Shown here in pieces: positions 1 to 10,084 of a stretch of 64,000 nt of DNA. The notes under the pieces are model-generated. The model saw only the letters and a program-made list of their open reading frames with translations. It had not been told where the DNA came from and did no database searches. The DNA comes from Undibacterium sp. Jales W-56 (GTDB lineage: Bacteria; Pseudomonadota; Gammaproteobacteria; Burkholderiales; Burkholderiaceae_D), in assembly GCF_025548535.1 (NCBI RefSeq), contig NZ_JAJLQW010000001.1, positions 248,001 through 312,000 of the forward strand. The letters are read 5' to 3'. Within the stretch, counting starts at the first letter, position 1. Every line of letters starts with the position of its first letter. Both the position numbers and the translations under genes were made by a program.

Positions 1-404
1 TCGAAGACATGAAGGATGGCCTGTCGCGCTGGATGGATGAAAAAGGCTATGCCACGATTGAGGATTTTCGAGGCAAGGCGGTTGCCAATACGACCGACTG
101 GAAATACCTGAATATGAACTTCAAGTCCATAGCCCGGATCAACCAGGACAATTGCATTCAGTGCGGTCGCTGCTATATCGCTTGCGAGGACACCTCGCAT
201 CAATCGATAGCCCAGTTGATTGCGGCAAATGGCCAGCGTAAATATGAAGTGATCAAAGAAGAATGCGTTGGCTGCAACCTCTGTCAAATCACGTGCCCGG
301 TTGAAAACTGTATTACGATGGTGACAGAAGAAACCGGCAAACCGTATATGAACTGGACCCAGGATCCGCGTAATCCACGAGCAGAAAATCTGATCAAAGC
401 ATAA
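1..404 (+). CDS. preA: NAD-dependent dihydropyrimidine dehydrogenase, PreA subunit (3' part only)
   Basis: This is the C-terminal end of the iron-sulfur/flavin subunit of dihydropyrimidine dehydrogenase, which reduces uracil and thymine to their 5,6-dihydro forms in the cytoplasm. The gene enters from the left edge, with codon phase starting at base 3. Two ferredoxin-type 4Fe-4S motifs are visible, CIQCGRCYIACE and CVGCNLCQITCP, in the spacing expected for PreA. The flavin and pyrimidine-binding barrel lies outside the window. The partner PreT is presumably upstream and cannot be seen. The next three genes encode a nucleobase permease, dihydropyrimidinase and a carbamoyl amidohydrolase, which fits the reductive pathway. 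A terminator-like hairpin follows the stop codon. Confidence 0.9.
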   Translation, partial: EDMKDGLSRWMDEKGYATIEDFRGKAVANTTDWKYLNMNFKSIARINQDNCIQCGRCYIACEDTSHQSIAQLIAANGQRKYEVIKEECVGCNLCQITCPVENCITMVTEETGKPYMNWTQDPRNPRAENLIKA

Positions 405-423
405 AAATATCAATGACAATAAC

Positions 424-455
424 GGATTGCGCCCTGTCCAAGGCGCAATCCTTTT
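424..455 (+). terminator. Rho-independent terminator-like hairpin after preA
   Basis: A perfect 10-bp stem (GGATTGCGCC / GGCGCAATCC) with an 8-nt loop is followed by four T residues. It lies about 45 bases before the start of the permease gene on the same strand, so it may set the ratio of upstream to downstream expression rather than end the operon. Confidence 0.7.
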
Positions 456-499
456 GTATTCACAGATAGCACGGCTTAACCACCGAAGGAGAGGCAAAC

Positions 500-1981
500 G
501 TGAACAAATCAGCGGCAAGTAGCGAACTCTGGAACGAAGACCTGGCGCCGACCAGCGAGGCGCAGCGCACCTGGCGCTGGTATCATTTTGCAGCCTTATG
601 GGTAGGCATGGTGATGTGCATTCCCGCCTACACTCTGGCGGCAAGTCTGATCGAGAGCGGCATGTCTGCGTCGCAAGCGGTTATCACAGTCTTTCTCGCG
701 AATGCAATCGTGCTGGTGCCGATGCTGCTGATCGGCCATGCCGGTACCAAGTACGGCATTCCCTATGCGGTATTGGCGCGTAGTTCCTTCGGCACCAAAG
801 GCGCCCGTTTGCCTGCCTTGATGCGGGCGATTGTCGCGTGTGGCTGGTACGGTATCCAGACCTGGTTCGGCGGCATGATGATCTATACGCTGGCAGGGGT
901 GTTGCTCGGGCATCCTCTCGGTGGCGACAAGATTGCCGGTCTCGGCATCAATGGCGCACAGTTTGCCTGTTTCCTGGGTTTTTGGGCGATTCAGTTCTGG
1001 TACATCTTCCACGGCATGGATGCGATCCGCAAATTGGAAACCTATACCGCGCCTTTAAAAATCGTGATCTGCTTTGTCTTGCTGGGCTGGGTGTATAACA
1101 AGGCCGGCGGCTTTGGCCCTATCCTCGATCAGCCGTCCCAGTTTGTTGAAGGCGGTAAAAAAGCCGGACAGTTCTGGGCCACTTTCTGGCCTTCATTGAC
1201 GGCGATGATCGGTTTCTGGGCGACGCTCGCATTGAATATTCCCGACTTCACGCGCTTCGCCAAATCGCAGCGCGATCAGGTGCTGGGACAAAGTGTGGGC
1301 TTGCCTGTGCCTATGGGTTTGCTGGCGATGCTGGCGGTGATCGTGACCTCGGCAACCGTGGTGCTGTATGGCAAGGCGATCTGGGATCCGGTCGATCTGG
1401 CGAGCCGCATGACGGGCGTGGCGGTGCTGATCGCCTTGCTGATTTTGCTGATCGATACCGTCAGCGTGAATCTGGCCGCGAATCTGGTAGGACCTGCCTA
1501 CGATTTTTCGGCACTCAGCCCGAAACTCATCAGCTATAAAACCGGCGGTTACATCACGGCGTTTATCGCGATTGCGATGATGCCGTGGAAGATACTGGAA
1601 TCGACCCAAGGCTATATTTTTACCTGGCTGATCGGTTATTCCGCATTGCTGGGGCCGATCGCCGGCATCCTGATTATCGATTATTACTTCATCCGTAAAA
1701 CCACGCTCGATGTCGATCAGCTGTATCAGCAGAATGGCAAATATTCCTACGGCAATGGCTGGAACATGGCGGCGATCGCGGCCTTCGTGATCGGTGTCGC
1801 GCCGAACATCCCGGGCTTTTTAAACGCCGCTTTCCCCGCTGCTTTTCCGGATACGTCCGAGGTATTTAAATCCATCTATACCTATGCCTGGTTTGTCGGC
1901 CTGGTGTTATCGGGTGTGCTGTATCTGGTGATGATGAAGGGCAAACCGGATCAGGTTCTGGCCGTACCGCAGCCGCAATAA
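500..1981 (+). CDS. NCS1-family nucleobase:cation symporter
   Basis: This inner-membrane permease of the nucleobase:cation symporter-1 family (493 aa) has about twelve hydrophobic segments. The N-terminal region, with a TWRWYHFAALWVGM-type segment followed by PAYTLAASL, is typical of uracil, allantoin or hydantoin permeases. The start is a GTG preceded by a good AAGGAGAGG ribosome site. Its place between preA and dihydropyrimidinase suggests that it imports uracil, thymine or a dihydropyrimidine or hydantoin. The exact substrate cannot be read from sequence. It is separated from preA by a terminator-like hairpin, but no clear promoter of its own was found. Confidence 0.9.
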   Translation: MNKSAASSELWNEDLAPTSEAQRTWRWYHFAALWVGMVMCIPAYTLAASLIESGMSASQAVITVFLANAIVLVPMLLIGHAGTKYGIPYAVLARSSFGTKGARLPALMRAIVACGWYGIQTWFGGMMIYTLAGVLLGHPLGGDKIAGLGINGAQFACFLGFWAIQFWYIFHGMDAIRKLETYTAPLKIVICFVLLGWVYNKAGGFGPILDQPSQFVEGGKKAGQFWATFWPSLTAMIGFWATLALNIPDFTRFAKSQRDQVLGQSVGLPVPMGLLAMLAVIVTSATVVLYGKAIWDPVDLASRMTGVAVLIALLILLIDTVSVNLAANLVGPAYDFSALSPKLISYKTGGYITAFIAIAMMPWKILESTQGYIFTWLIGYSALLGPIAGILIIDYYFIRKTTLDVDQLYQQNGKYSYGNGWNMAAIAAFVIGVAPNIPGFLNAAFPAAFPDTSEVFKSIYTYAWFVGLVLSGVLYLVMMKGKPDQVLAVPQPQ

Positions 1982-2010
1982 AGCAGCGTCATTGCACCAT
2001 CGTTAAGTGA

Positions 2011-3474
<1,464 letters not shown>

Positions 3475-3558
3475 TGCAGATCGGTGAGGCAGATCGATGA
3501 TGCAGCGCATCAGACTTTAAAACCAGGCTCTACTCAGTGGTACAGAAAAGGAACCAGC

Positions 3559-4803
3559 ATGAATACCGATGACTTAAGAATTAACGGCGATCGCCTGTGG
3601 CAATCACTGATGGAGTTGGCGCAAATCGGCGCAACAGTCAAAGGCGGGGTCAAACGCCTGGCCCTGACCGACCTCGACAAGCAGGGTCGCGATCTGGTCA
3701 CCGGCTGGGCCAGGCAGGCCGGCATGTCCGTCACGGTCGACAAGATCGGTAATGTGTTCATGCGTCGTGACGGTAGCAACAATACGTTGCCGCCGGTCGT
3801 CTCCGGCAGTCACATCGATACCCAGCCAACCGGCGGCAAGTTCGATGGCAATTACGGGGTGCTGGCCGCACTCGAAGTGGTGCGCACATTGAACGATCAC
3901 CAGATCAAAACCGAAGCGCCGATCGAAGTTGCATTCTGGACCAACGAGGAAGGTTCGCGTTTCGTTCCCGTGATGATGGGCTCCGGCGTGTTCTGCGGCG
4001 CATTCACGCTGGAACATGCGTATGCGGCCAAAGATGTCGAGGGAAAAACGGTCAGAGACGAACTCGAACGTATCGGCTATCTCGGCACCCAAACGCCGGG
4101 CGACCATCCTATCGGCGCGTATTTTGAAACGCACATCGAACAAGGCCCGGTGCTGGAAGACGCCGATAAAGTCATCGGCGTGGTGCCCGCCGTCATGGGC
4201 TTATCCTGGTATGACTGCATCGTCACCGGGATGGAAGCGCATGCCGGTCCGACGCCCATGCATCTGCGCAAAGACGCTTTGCAAATCGCCACCAGAATCA
4301 TGCAGGAAGTCGTCAATATCGGTAACCGTTACCCGCCGTATGGACGCGGTACGGTCGGTATGGTGCAGGTCTTCCCGAATAGCCGCAACGTGATTCCGGG
4401 TGAAGTGAAATTCAGCATCGATTTACGGAATGTGAATGACGCTTTGCTCAATACCATGCATCAAGAGATCCTGGCTTTTGTCGATAAAACGGCGAGCGAT
4501 AGCGGCTTGAAAATCAGCATTGAACGCGTATCCTACTACCCGCCTTGCCCTTTCCATCCGGATTGCGTCGATGCGGTGCGCAGCGCGACTGCCAGGCTCG
4601 GTTATTCGACGATGGATGTGGTATCCGGCGCAGGCCATGATGCCATCTATGCGGCACGCCTGGCACCTGCGGGCATGATCTTCGTTCCTTGCAAAGATGG
4701 GATCAGTCATAACGAGATCGAAGATGCGAAGCCGCAGCACCTCGAGGCAGGTTGCAATGTCTTGTTGTTGGCGATGCTGGAAAGGGCGAAACCGGTTGCC
4801 TAA
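3559..4803 (+). CDS. Zn-dependent N-carbamoyl-beta-alanine/amino-acid amidohydrolase (M20 family)
   Basis: This 414-aa member of the hydantoinase/carbamoylase branch of the M20 peptidase family should hydrolyse N-carbamoyl-beta-alanine (beta-ureidopropionate) or related carbamoyl amino acids to the free amino acid, CO2 and ammonia. Metal-site residues are visible: His85 (GSHIDTQ), Asp96 (FDGNYG), the catalytic/metal Glu130-Glu131 (TNEEGSRF), His192 (THIEQGP) and the C-terminal GHDA. The ATG chosen follows an AAAAGGA ribosome site; an upstream in-frame extension encodes an unlikely peptide. It completes the reductive pyrimidine route begun by preA and hydA. A MITE-like repeat follows directly. 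Confidence 0.92.
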   Translation: MNTDDLRINGDRLWQSLMELAQIGATVKGGVKRLALTDLDKQGRDLVTGWARQAGMSVTVDKIGNVFMRRDGSNNTLPPVVSGSHIDTQPTGGKFDGNYGVLAALEVVRTLNDHQIKTEAPIEVAFWTNEEGSRFVPVMMGSGVFCGAFTLEHAYAAKDVEGKTVRDELERIGYLGTQTPGDHPIGAYFETHIEQGPVLEDADKVIGVVPAVMGLSWYDCIVTGMEAHAGPTPMHLRKDALQIATRIMQEVVNIGNRYPPYGRGTVGMVQVFPNSRNVIPGEVKFSIDLRNVNDALLNTMHQEILAFVDKTASDSGLKISIERVSYYPPCPFHPDCVDAVRSATARLGYSTMDVVSGAGHDAIYAARLAPAGMIFVPCKDGISHNEIEDAKPQHLEAGCNVLLLAMLERAKPVA

Positions 4804-4805
4804 TT

Positions 4806-4980
4806 AAGATTTACGCAAAAACAAAACCTCTCACCGCCGAGATACGCAGACACGGAAATACAGAGGAAAGACAAGATTAAACAGCACCCATGGAATGGTG
4901 ATATTAAAAACGAACCCGCAATCTGACTGCGCCTGCTGGCACGAAATGCCTCTGAAAGCCGCATCCGGCCTGCGGGTTCA
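4806..4980 (-). repeat. MITE-like repeat, family 1, copy A (one end lost)
   Basis: This is the reverse orientation of the repeat found after the M16, deaminase and DUF4139 genes. It begins with TTACGCAAAAACAAAACC (the terminal repeat), then a CTCACCGCCGAGATACGCAGACACGG stretch read on the other strand, then the core with GGCACGAAATGCCTCTGAAAGC and CCGCAT. The second terminal repeat is missing. A family-2 repeat starts within about ten bases of the point where this one breaks off. Confidence 0.7.
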
Positions 4981-4988
4981 ATATGGGG

Positions 4989-5050
4989 GGACTTCTAAAA
5001 CCTCATACTCGAGCGCATCGCGTCGTTACAAAGTTTCGCAATACCGACAC
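4989..5050 (+). repeat. MITE-like repeat, family 2, partial copy
   Basis: ACTTCTAAAACCTCATACTC and the following 40 bases match the left half of the element at 56766-56884, ending where the two diverge after AATACCGAC. The right half and its terminal repeat are absent. Together with the adjacent family-1 remnant this fills most of the 359-base gap between the amidohydrolase and the M16 peptidase. Confidence 0.65.
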
Positions 5051-5162
5051 CGTCCGGTTTCATTATGAGTCGACCCGAATTCTAGCCATCGTCTACAACA
5101 CATTCAATCACGAGGGCATTGTTATTGTATTATTTGCACTCTTTCCTTGATTTGAGTAGACG

Positions 5163-7979
5163 ATGATAATTAAATTGATGCAGCGCGCCTTTTCCGCTGC
5201 GCTTCTGCTTGCACTCAGCTTGTCCGCACAGGCGGCGATCAACTTGTCGGATCCTCTTCCGGTAGGACCGCAAGTCAAGCTGGGCAAGCTGGCCAACGGG
5301 CTGACCTACTACATCCAGAAAAACGCCAAACCCGAGCAGCATGTTGAACTGAGACTGGTCGTCAAAGCCGGCTCTATTCTCGAAGACGATGATCAGCAAG
5401 GTCTGGCCCACTTCACTGAACACATGGCGTTTAATGGCTCACGTCATTTTAAAAAGCATGAACTGATTTCGTATTTGCAGTCTATCGGCGTGAAGTTCGG
5501 CGCCGACTTGAACGCTTATACCAGTTTTGACGAGACCGTTTATATCCTGCCGATTCCCACTGACAAGAAAGAAAATCTGGAGACGGGATTCCTGGTATTG
5601 CAAGACTGGGCCCAAGGTGTGCAAATGAACGACACCGATATCGATAAGGAGCGCGACATCATCCTGGAAGAAGCGCGGCTCGGTAAAGGTGCCAGCGACA
5701 GGATGAACAAGGTGCTGCTGCCGGAAGTGTTTAACGGATCGAGATATGCCGAGCGTTTGCCGATAGGCAAAGAAGCCGTTATTAAGAATTTCAACTACGA
5801 TGCGATTAAACGTTTTTACGCCGATTGGTACCGTCCTGATTTGATGGCGGTCGTGGTGATTGGCGATATCGATCCGGCGCAGGCGGAGAAAATGATAGAC
5901 GCACATTTTTCTCAGCTGAAAAACCCGGCAAAAGAACGTCCGCGCAATTACGCCAAAATCCCGGATCGTTCAGCATCCAGGGGGCTGGTCATCACCGACA
6001 AAGAGGCGACCAATAACGTCGTGCTGATCCGCTATCCGGTTCGCGCCGCGACTCCCAACACGAGCATCGCCGATTATCGTCAGAGCATGATTAAAAGACT
6101 GGTAGCCAACATGCTGGCACAGCGCATGCAAGAGTTGACACAGCAAGCGAATCCGCCGTTTTTGGGTGCGTCAAGTTCAGTCGGGTTATTAGCACCAGGC
6201 TATGAATCGTATTCCTCGTATGCCATGCTGGGACGGGGTGGAGTCGAGCCGGCGATCCGTGCGGTAGTGCAAGAGAATGAAAAAGCGCGCCAATTCGGCT
6301 TTAGCAACGAGGAGTTGGAGCGCGTCAAAAAAATGCAGCTGCGCAATCTGGAAAATGCCTATAACGAGCGCGATAAAACTAATTCTGCGACTTATGCAGC
6401 TGAATATATTCGTCACTTCCTGATACAGGAGACGATCCCCGGTATCGTCAATGAATTCGCCTACGCCAATGAACTGCTGCCGGGAATCAGCCTGGCCGAA
6501 GTAAATAATTACGCACGCCAGTCGATACCTGGCGAGGCGCAAAAACTGGTGGTGTACATGGGCTCGGACAAGACAGACGTGCCCGCACCTTCCGATACGG
6601 CGCTACTGCAACTGGTCGATGCTGCGCAAAAAACGCCTGTCGTCATGAGCGCAGAAAAAAAACTGGCAGCCAATCTGATGGAACGTCCTGCAAAGGCCGG
6701 CAGCATCGTCGCAGAAAAATATAATAAAAAGTTAGATCTGTCTGAACTGGAGTTGTCAAACGGCGTCAAAGTCATTCTCAAGTCCACCGATTTTAAAAAC
6801 GATCAGCTTGTGATGGGGGCGACGCGCTTTGGCGGGCAATCGCTGTATGAGGATAAAGATAATTTCAACGCCCGCTACGCCAATGCCATCGTCTGGAATA
6901 TGGGGTTGAAAACTTTCTCGCCTACCGATATCCCGAAAATTCTGGCGGGCAAATTCGCCAATTTGCAGACCAATAGCGGCTTCTACACGGAGGGTTTTAG
7001 CGGCACCGCAGGCAGCGCTGATGTTGAAACCCTGTTCCAATTGTTATATCTGAGAATGACCAGCCCTCGCAAAGATGAGGAGTTATTCAAGGCATACATC
7101 AGTAAAGCGCAGGACGCGACAAAAAATACCATGGCCAGTCCTGAATCGATATTCAACGATGCACTGATCTCGACCTTATTCAATCAGCATCCGCGCCTGG
7201 TACTGACAACCAAGCCGGAGGATTTTACTAAGATTGATCTGGATAGATCGATGGCGATTTTTAGCGAACGTTTTAGCAGCGCGAAAGGCCTGACCTTCAT
7301 CATCGTTGGTAGTTTTGAAATCGATCAAATCAAGCCGCTGATTACGGCCTACCTCGCCAATTTACCGACGCCTGATATTGCCGTTACCTACAAGGATCTG
7401 GGCGTGCGTGCGGTAGCGGGAATCGTCAAGACAGAGGTTAAAGCCGGTACCGAGCAAAAAGCCAGAGTGTCTATGAATTTCACTGGTAACGCTCATTATT
7501 CGACTGAGGAAAATTTACGGTTCCATGCCATGATCGATGTCATGAATCTGCGCATCACCGATATTTTGCGGGAAAAATTAGCCTTGATTTATGGCGGAAA
7601 TATGAGCGGCGGACTCGGTCGCACGCCTTATCAAAACTATCGTATCGGTATCATGCTGCCCTGCGGTCCGGATAATGTAGATAAGGTCATCGCCGCCATG
7701 TCTGCGGAAATCGAAAAAATGAAAATACAGGGTCCGCTGCCATCCGATCTGAGCAAAGTAAAGCAGAACTGGCTCAAGGAACGTCAGGCCCAAATGCGTA
7801 CCAATGGGTATTGGCTGGGCAATCTTCAGGACGCGGTCTTGTACGGTACCGACATGGCCGAGATATTGAATTACGAAGCAAGGCTCAATGACATCACGGT
7901 CTACGATATCAAAGAAGCGGCGAAACTTTACTTCAATCTGAATAACTATGTACAAGTGGTGATGTATCCGGAGAAGTAA
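5163..7979 (+). CDS. M16-family zinc peptidase (PqqL-like), exported
   Basis: This 938-aa insulinase/pitrilysin-type peptidase has a signal peptide (about residues 1-24, ending AQAA). The inverted zinc motif HFTEH gives His83, Glu86 and His87, and the third ligand glutamate lies in ERDIILEE near residue 170. Two M16 halves follow in one chain: the active N-terminal half, then a second half from about residue 520 without the zinc motif, which is the normal arrangement. It probably acts in the periplasm on peptides. The start is the first ATG; an ATG five codons later would also leave the signal peptide intact. It is a single-gene unit with its own terminator downstream. Confidence 0.92.
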   Translation: MIIKLMQRAFSAALLLALSLSAQAAINLSDPLPVGPQVKLGKLANGLTYYIQKNAKPEQHVELRLVVKAGSILEDDDQQGLAHFTEHMAFNGSRHFKKHELISYLQSIGVKFGADLNAYTSFDETVYILPIPTDKKENLETGFLVLQDWAQGVQMNDTDIDKERDIILEEARLGKGASDRMNKVLLPEVFNGSRYAERLPIGKEAVIKNFNYDAIKRFYADWYRPDLMAVVVIGDIDPAQAEKMIDAHFSQLKNPAKERPRNYAKIPDRSASRGLVITDKEATNNVVLIRYPVRAATPNTSIADYRQSMIKRLVANMLAQRMQELTQQANPPFLGASSSVGLLAPGYESYSSYAMLGRGGVEPAIRAVVQENEKARQFGFSNEELERVKKMQLRNLENAYNERDKTNSATYAAEYIRHFLIQETIPGIVNEFAYANELLPGISLAEVNNYARQSIPGEAQKLVVYMGSDKTDVPAPSDTALLQLVDAAQKTPVVMSAEKKLAANLMERPAKAGSIVAEKYNKKLDLSELELSNGVKVILKSTDFKNDQLVMGATRFGGQSLYEDKDNFNARYANAIVWNMGLKTFSPTDIPKILAGKFANLQTNSGFYTEGFSGTAGSADVETLFQLLYLRMTSPRKDEELFKAYISKAQDATKNTMASPESIFNDALISTLFNQHPRLVLTTKPEDFTKIDLDRSMAIFSERFSSAKGLTFIIVGSFEIDQIKPLITAYLANLPTPDIAVTYKDLGVRAVAGIVKTEVKAGTEQKARVSMNFTGNAHYSTEENLRFHAMIDVMNLRITDILREKLALIYGGNMSGGLGRTPYQNYRIGIMLPCGPDNVDKVIAAMSAEIEKMKIQGPLPSDLSKVKQNWLKERQAQMRTNGYWLGNLQDAVLYGTDMAEILNYEARLNDITVYDIKEAAKLYFNLNNYVQVVMYPEK

Positions 7980-8028
7980 GTCAAGCGCGCTGCAACTTAG
8001 ATCGATCACCCGTCTTATCTGTAAAACT

Positions 8029-8067
8029 AGAGCAGTCCGCGGCATGTTCTGCGTTCTGCTCTTTTTC
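8029..8067 (+). terminator. Terminator after the M16 peptidase
   Basis: The 7-bp stem AGAGCAG / CTGCTCT carries a long 20-base loop and is followed by TTTTT. The long loop makes it a moderate candidate. Confidence 0.55.
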
Positions 8068-8073
8068 TATCCA

Positions 8074-8276
8074 GACTTACGCAAGACGACAAGCTGCTTA
8101 CCACCATGGACATTGAACCAGCGGGCTGGATGCGGCTTTCAGAGACATTTGGTGCCTACAGGCGCATCAGGATTGCGGGGTCGTTTTAATATCAGCACCC
8201 CATGAAGCCTTTCCTCTTGCCTTTTCTCTGTGTCTCCGTGTCTCTGTGGTGAGAGGTTTTGGTTTTTGCGTAAGCC
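8074..8276 (+). repeat. MITE-like repeat, family 1, copy B
   Basis: The copy runs from GACTTACGCAA to TTTTTGCGTAAGCC, so both ends are inverted copies of the same terminal sequence. Inside are the GGCTGGATGCGGCTTTCAGA core and the CTCTGTGTCTCCGTGTCTCTGTGG stretch shared with the other copies. It holds no gene. The remaining bases up to the deaminase gene contain two direct GTACCAAT words and a small TTGGGAA / TTCCCAA inverted repeat, but no clear promoter. Confidence 0.8.
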
Positions 8277-8454
8277 CTATATATGTACCAATACGTACCA
8301 ATCAAATTGGGAAGGCACCGGATTCCCAATGACGCAGGGATGACGGATCGTATTTTTCCTTAACTGAAAATAGGAACATCATGCAGCGTAGTTACCGGAT
8401 ATAGCGCGCAAACTTCATGCATAATTATCCTCATCCACAACCTCAGGGACGCTC

Positions 8455-9726
8455 ATGGATCTGATCATACGACATGCGACTTTGCCAGATGGTCGCAGCA
8501 ATATCGACATCGCGATAGAAGCGGGACGTATCGTCGCACTCGATCACGCACTGCCTGTGCAAGCCGGCCAGGAAATCGATGCTGCTGGCGACCTGGTTTC
8601 CCCGCCTTTTGTGGATGCGCATTTTCACATGGATGCAACACTCAGCTACGGACTGCCGCGCGTCAATCAATCGGGTACTTTGCTGGAAGGGATTGCGCTG
8701 TGGGGCGAACTCAAACCACTGCTGACGCAAGAGGCTTTGGTCGAACGCGCCATGCAGTATTGCGATTGGGCGGTGGGCCGCGGATTGCTGGCGATCCGTT
8801 CGCACGTCGATATTTGCGACGATCGCCTACTGGCAGTGGAGGCCTTACTGGAAGTCAAAAAACGCGTGGCGCCGTATATTGACCTGCAATTGGTCGCCTT
8901 CCCGCAAGACGGTATCTTGCGCAGCGCTACCGCTTTCGATAACCTGAAGCGGGCGATGGCGATGGGCGTCGATGTGGTGGGCGGCATTCCTCATTTTGAA
9001 CGCACCATGGCTGAGGGGGCCGAGTCGGTCAAGTTGCTGTGTGAATTCGCCGCAGAAAAAGCCTGTCGCGTCGATATGCATTGCGACGAATCCGACGACC
9101 CATTGTCGCGCCACATCGAGACGCTCGCGTATCACACCCAGCGTCTGGGCATGCAGGGCCGAGTCACCGGTTCACACCTGACCTCCATGCATTCGATGGA
9201 CAATTATTACGTCAGCAAACTATTACCGCTGATCCGTGAGGCCGGCGTGGCGGCGATTGCCAACCCGCTCATCAATATCACGCTGCAAGCTCGTCACGAC
9301 AGCTATCCGAAGCGACGCGGCATGACCCGCGTGCCAGAGATGCTGGCAGCCGGCATCACGGTGGCGTTCGGTCAGGATTGCAGCATGGATCCCTGGTACA
9401 GCCTGGGTTCGGGCGACATGCTGGAAGTCGCCCACATGGGGCTGCACGTAGCGCAAATGACGGGACAGCAGGCCATGCAGCAATGCTACGCCGCGGTGAC
9501 CGAGATGCCGGCGCAAATCCTCGGCCTGGAGAACTATGGGATAAAAACCGGAGGCAATGCCGATCTCGTGATTCTGGATGCGGGCAATACCATCGAAGCC
9601 ATCCGTCTGCGCGCCGCCCGTCGCTTCGTGATACGGCGCGGCAAGGTCATCAGCCAAAGTCCCGCAGCACAGGCGAGTCTGAATTTGCCGGGACGGCCTG
9701 CGCAAGTTGATTTTCGTCTCAAGTAA
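8455..9726 (+). CDS. CodA-type pyrimidine deaminase, probable 5-methylcytosine/cytosine deaminase
   Basis: A 423-aa amidohydrolase collinear with E. coli cytosine deaminase over its whole length. Metal and catalytic residues are kept: His56 and His58 (DAHFHMD), His209 (DMHCDE), the catalytic Glu212, His241 (TGSHLTS) and Asp308. The residue after this last aspartate, Asp314 in E. coli CodA, is Cys309 here (FGQDCSMDPW instead of FGHDDVFDPW). Published work on CodA homologues that lack Asp314 showed deamination of 5-methylcytosine to thymine, so that activity is the leading guess, with cytosine and isoguanine as alternatives. The thymine or uracil produced would feed the degradation genes 4 kb upstream. 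It is flanked by MITE copies on both sides. Confidence 0.88.
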   Translation: MDLIIRHATLPDGRSNIDIAIEAGRIVALDHALPVQAGQEIDAAGDLVSPPFVDAHFHMDATLSYGLPRVNQSGTLLEGIALWGELKPLLTQEALVERAMQYCDWAVGRGLLAIRSHVDICDDRLLAVEALLEVKKRVAPYIDLQLVAFPQDGILRSATAFDNLKRAMAMGVDVVGGIPHFERTMAEGAESVKLLCEFAAEKACRVDMHCDESDDPLSRHIETLAYHTQRLGMQGRVTGSHLTSMHSMDNYYVSKLLPLIREAGVAAIANPLINITLQARHDSYPKRRGMTRVPEMLAAGITVAFGQDCSMDPWYSLGSGDMLEVAHMGLHVAQMTGQQAMQQCYAAVTEMPAQILGLENYGIKTGGNADLVILDAGNTIEAIRLRAARRFVIRRGKVISQSPAAQASLNLPGRPAQVDFRLK

Positions 9727-9734
9727 CTCCATCA

Positions 9735-9942
9735 GGACTTACGCAAAGCGCTAAGCTGCTTACCACGGTTCACATGGAGCCCGCAGGCTGGATGCGGCTT
9801 TCAGAGCCATTTTGTGCCAACAGGCGCACCCGGCTTGCGGATTGGCTTTCATATTTACACGCCGCCAGTTCCTCTTGCTTTTCTCTGTGTGTTTGTGTCT
9901 CCGTGCATCGGTGGTGAGTGGTTTTGGTTTTTGCGTAAGTCC
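9735..9942 (+). repeat. MITE-like repeat, family 1, copy C (best preserved ends)
   Basis: This copy has perfect 13-bp terminal inverted repeats, GGACTTACGCAAA at the left and TTTGCGTAAGTCC at the right. The internal core is shared with copies A, B, D and E. No open reading frame of credible length lies inside. It occupies most of the gap between the deaminase and the DUF4139 gene. Confidence 0.85.
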
Positions 9943-10084
9943 CATACATTTATCTCAGCACAAAGTTCAGGCGACCTGAACTTTGTTTCTTGCCATCGCT
10001 CTAATTCCTTGCATCCTTTTCGCTCTTGACATAAAGTCATTGCGTCCATCTACCTCACACCCGTCACTAAAAGAGAGGCTATTC

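Noticed and set aside
9814-10029. Reading frames inside the MITE copies (also 11576-11800)
   Set aside because: They are translations of the repeat itself, differ between copies by frameshifts, and have no ribosome sites.
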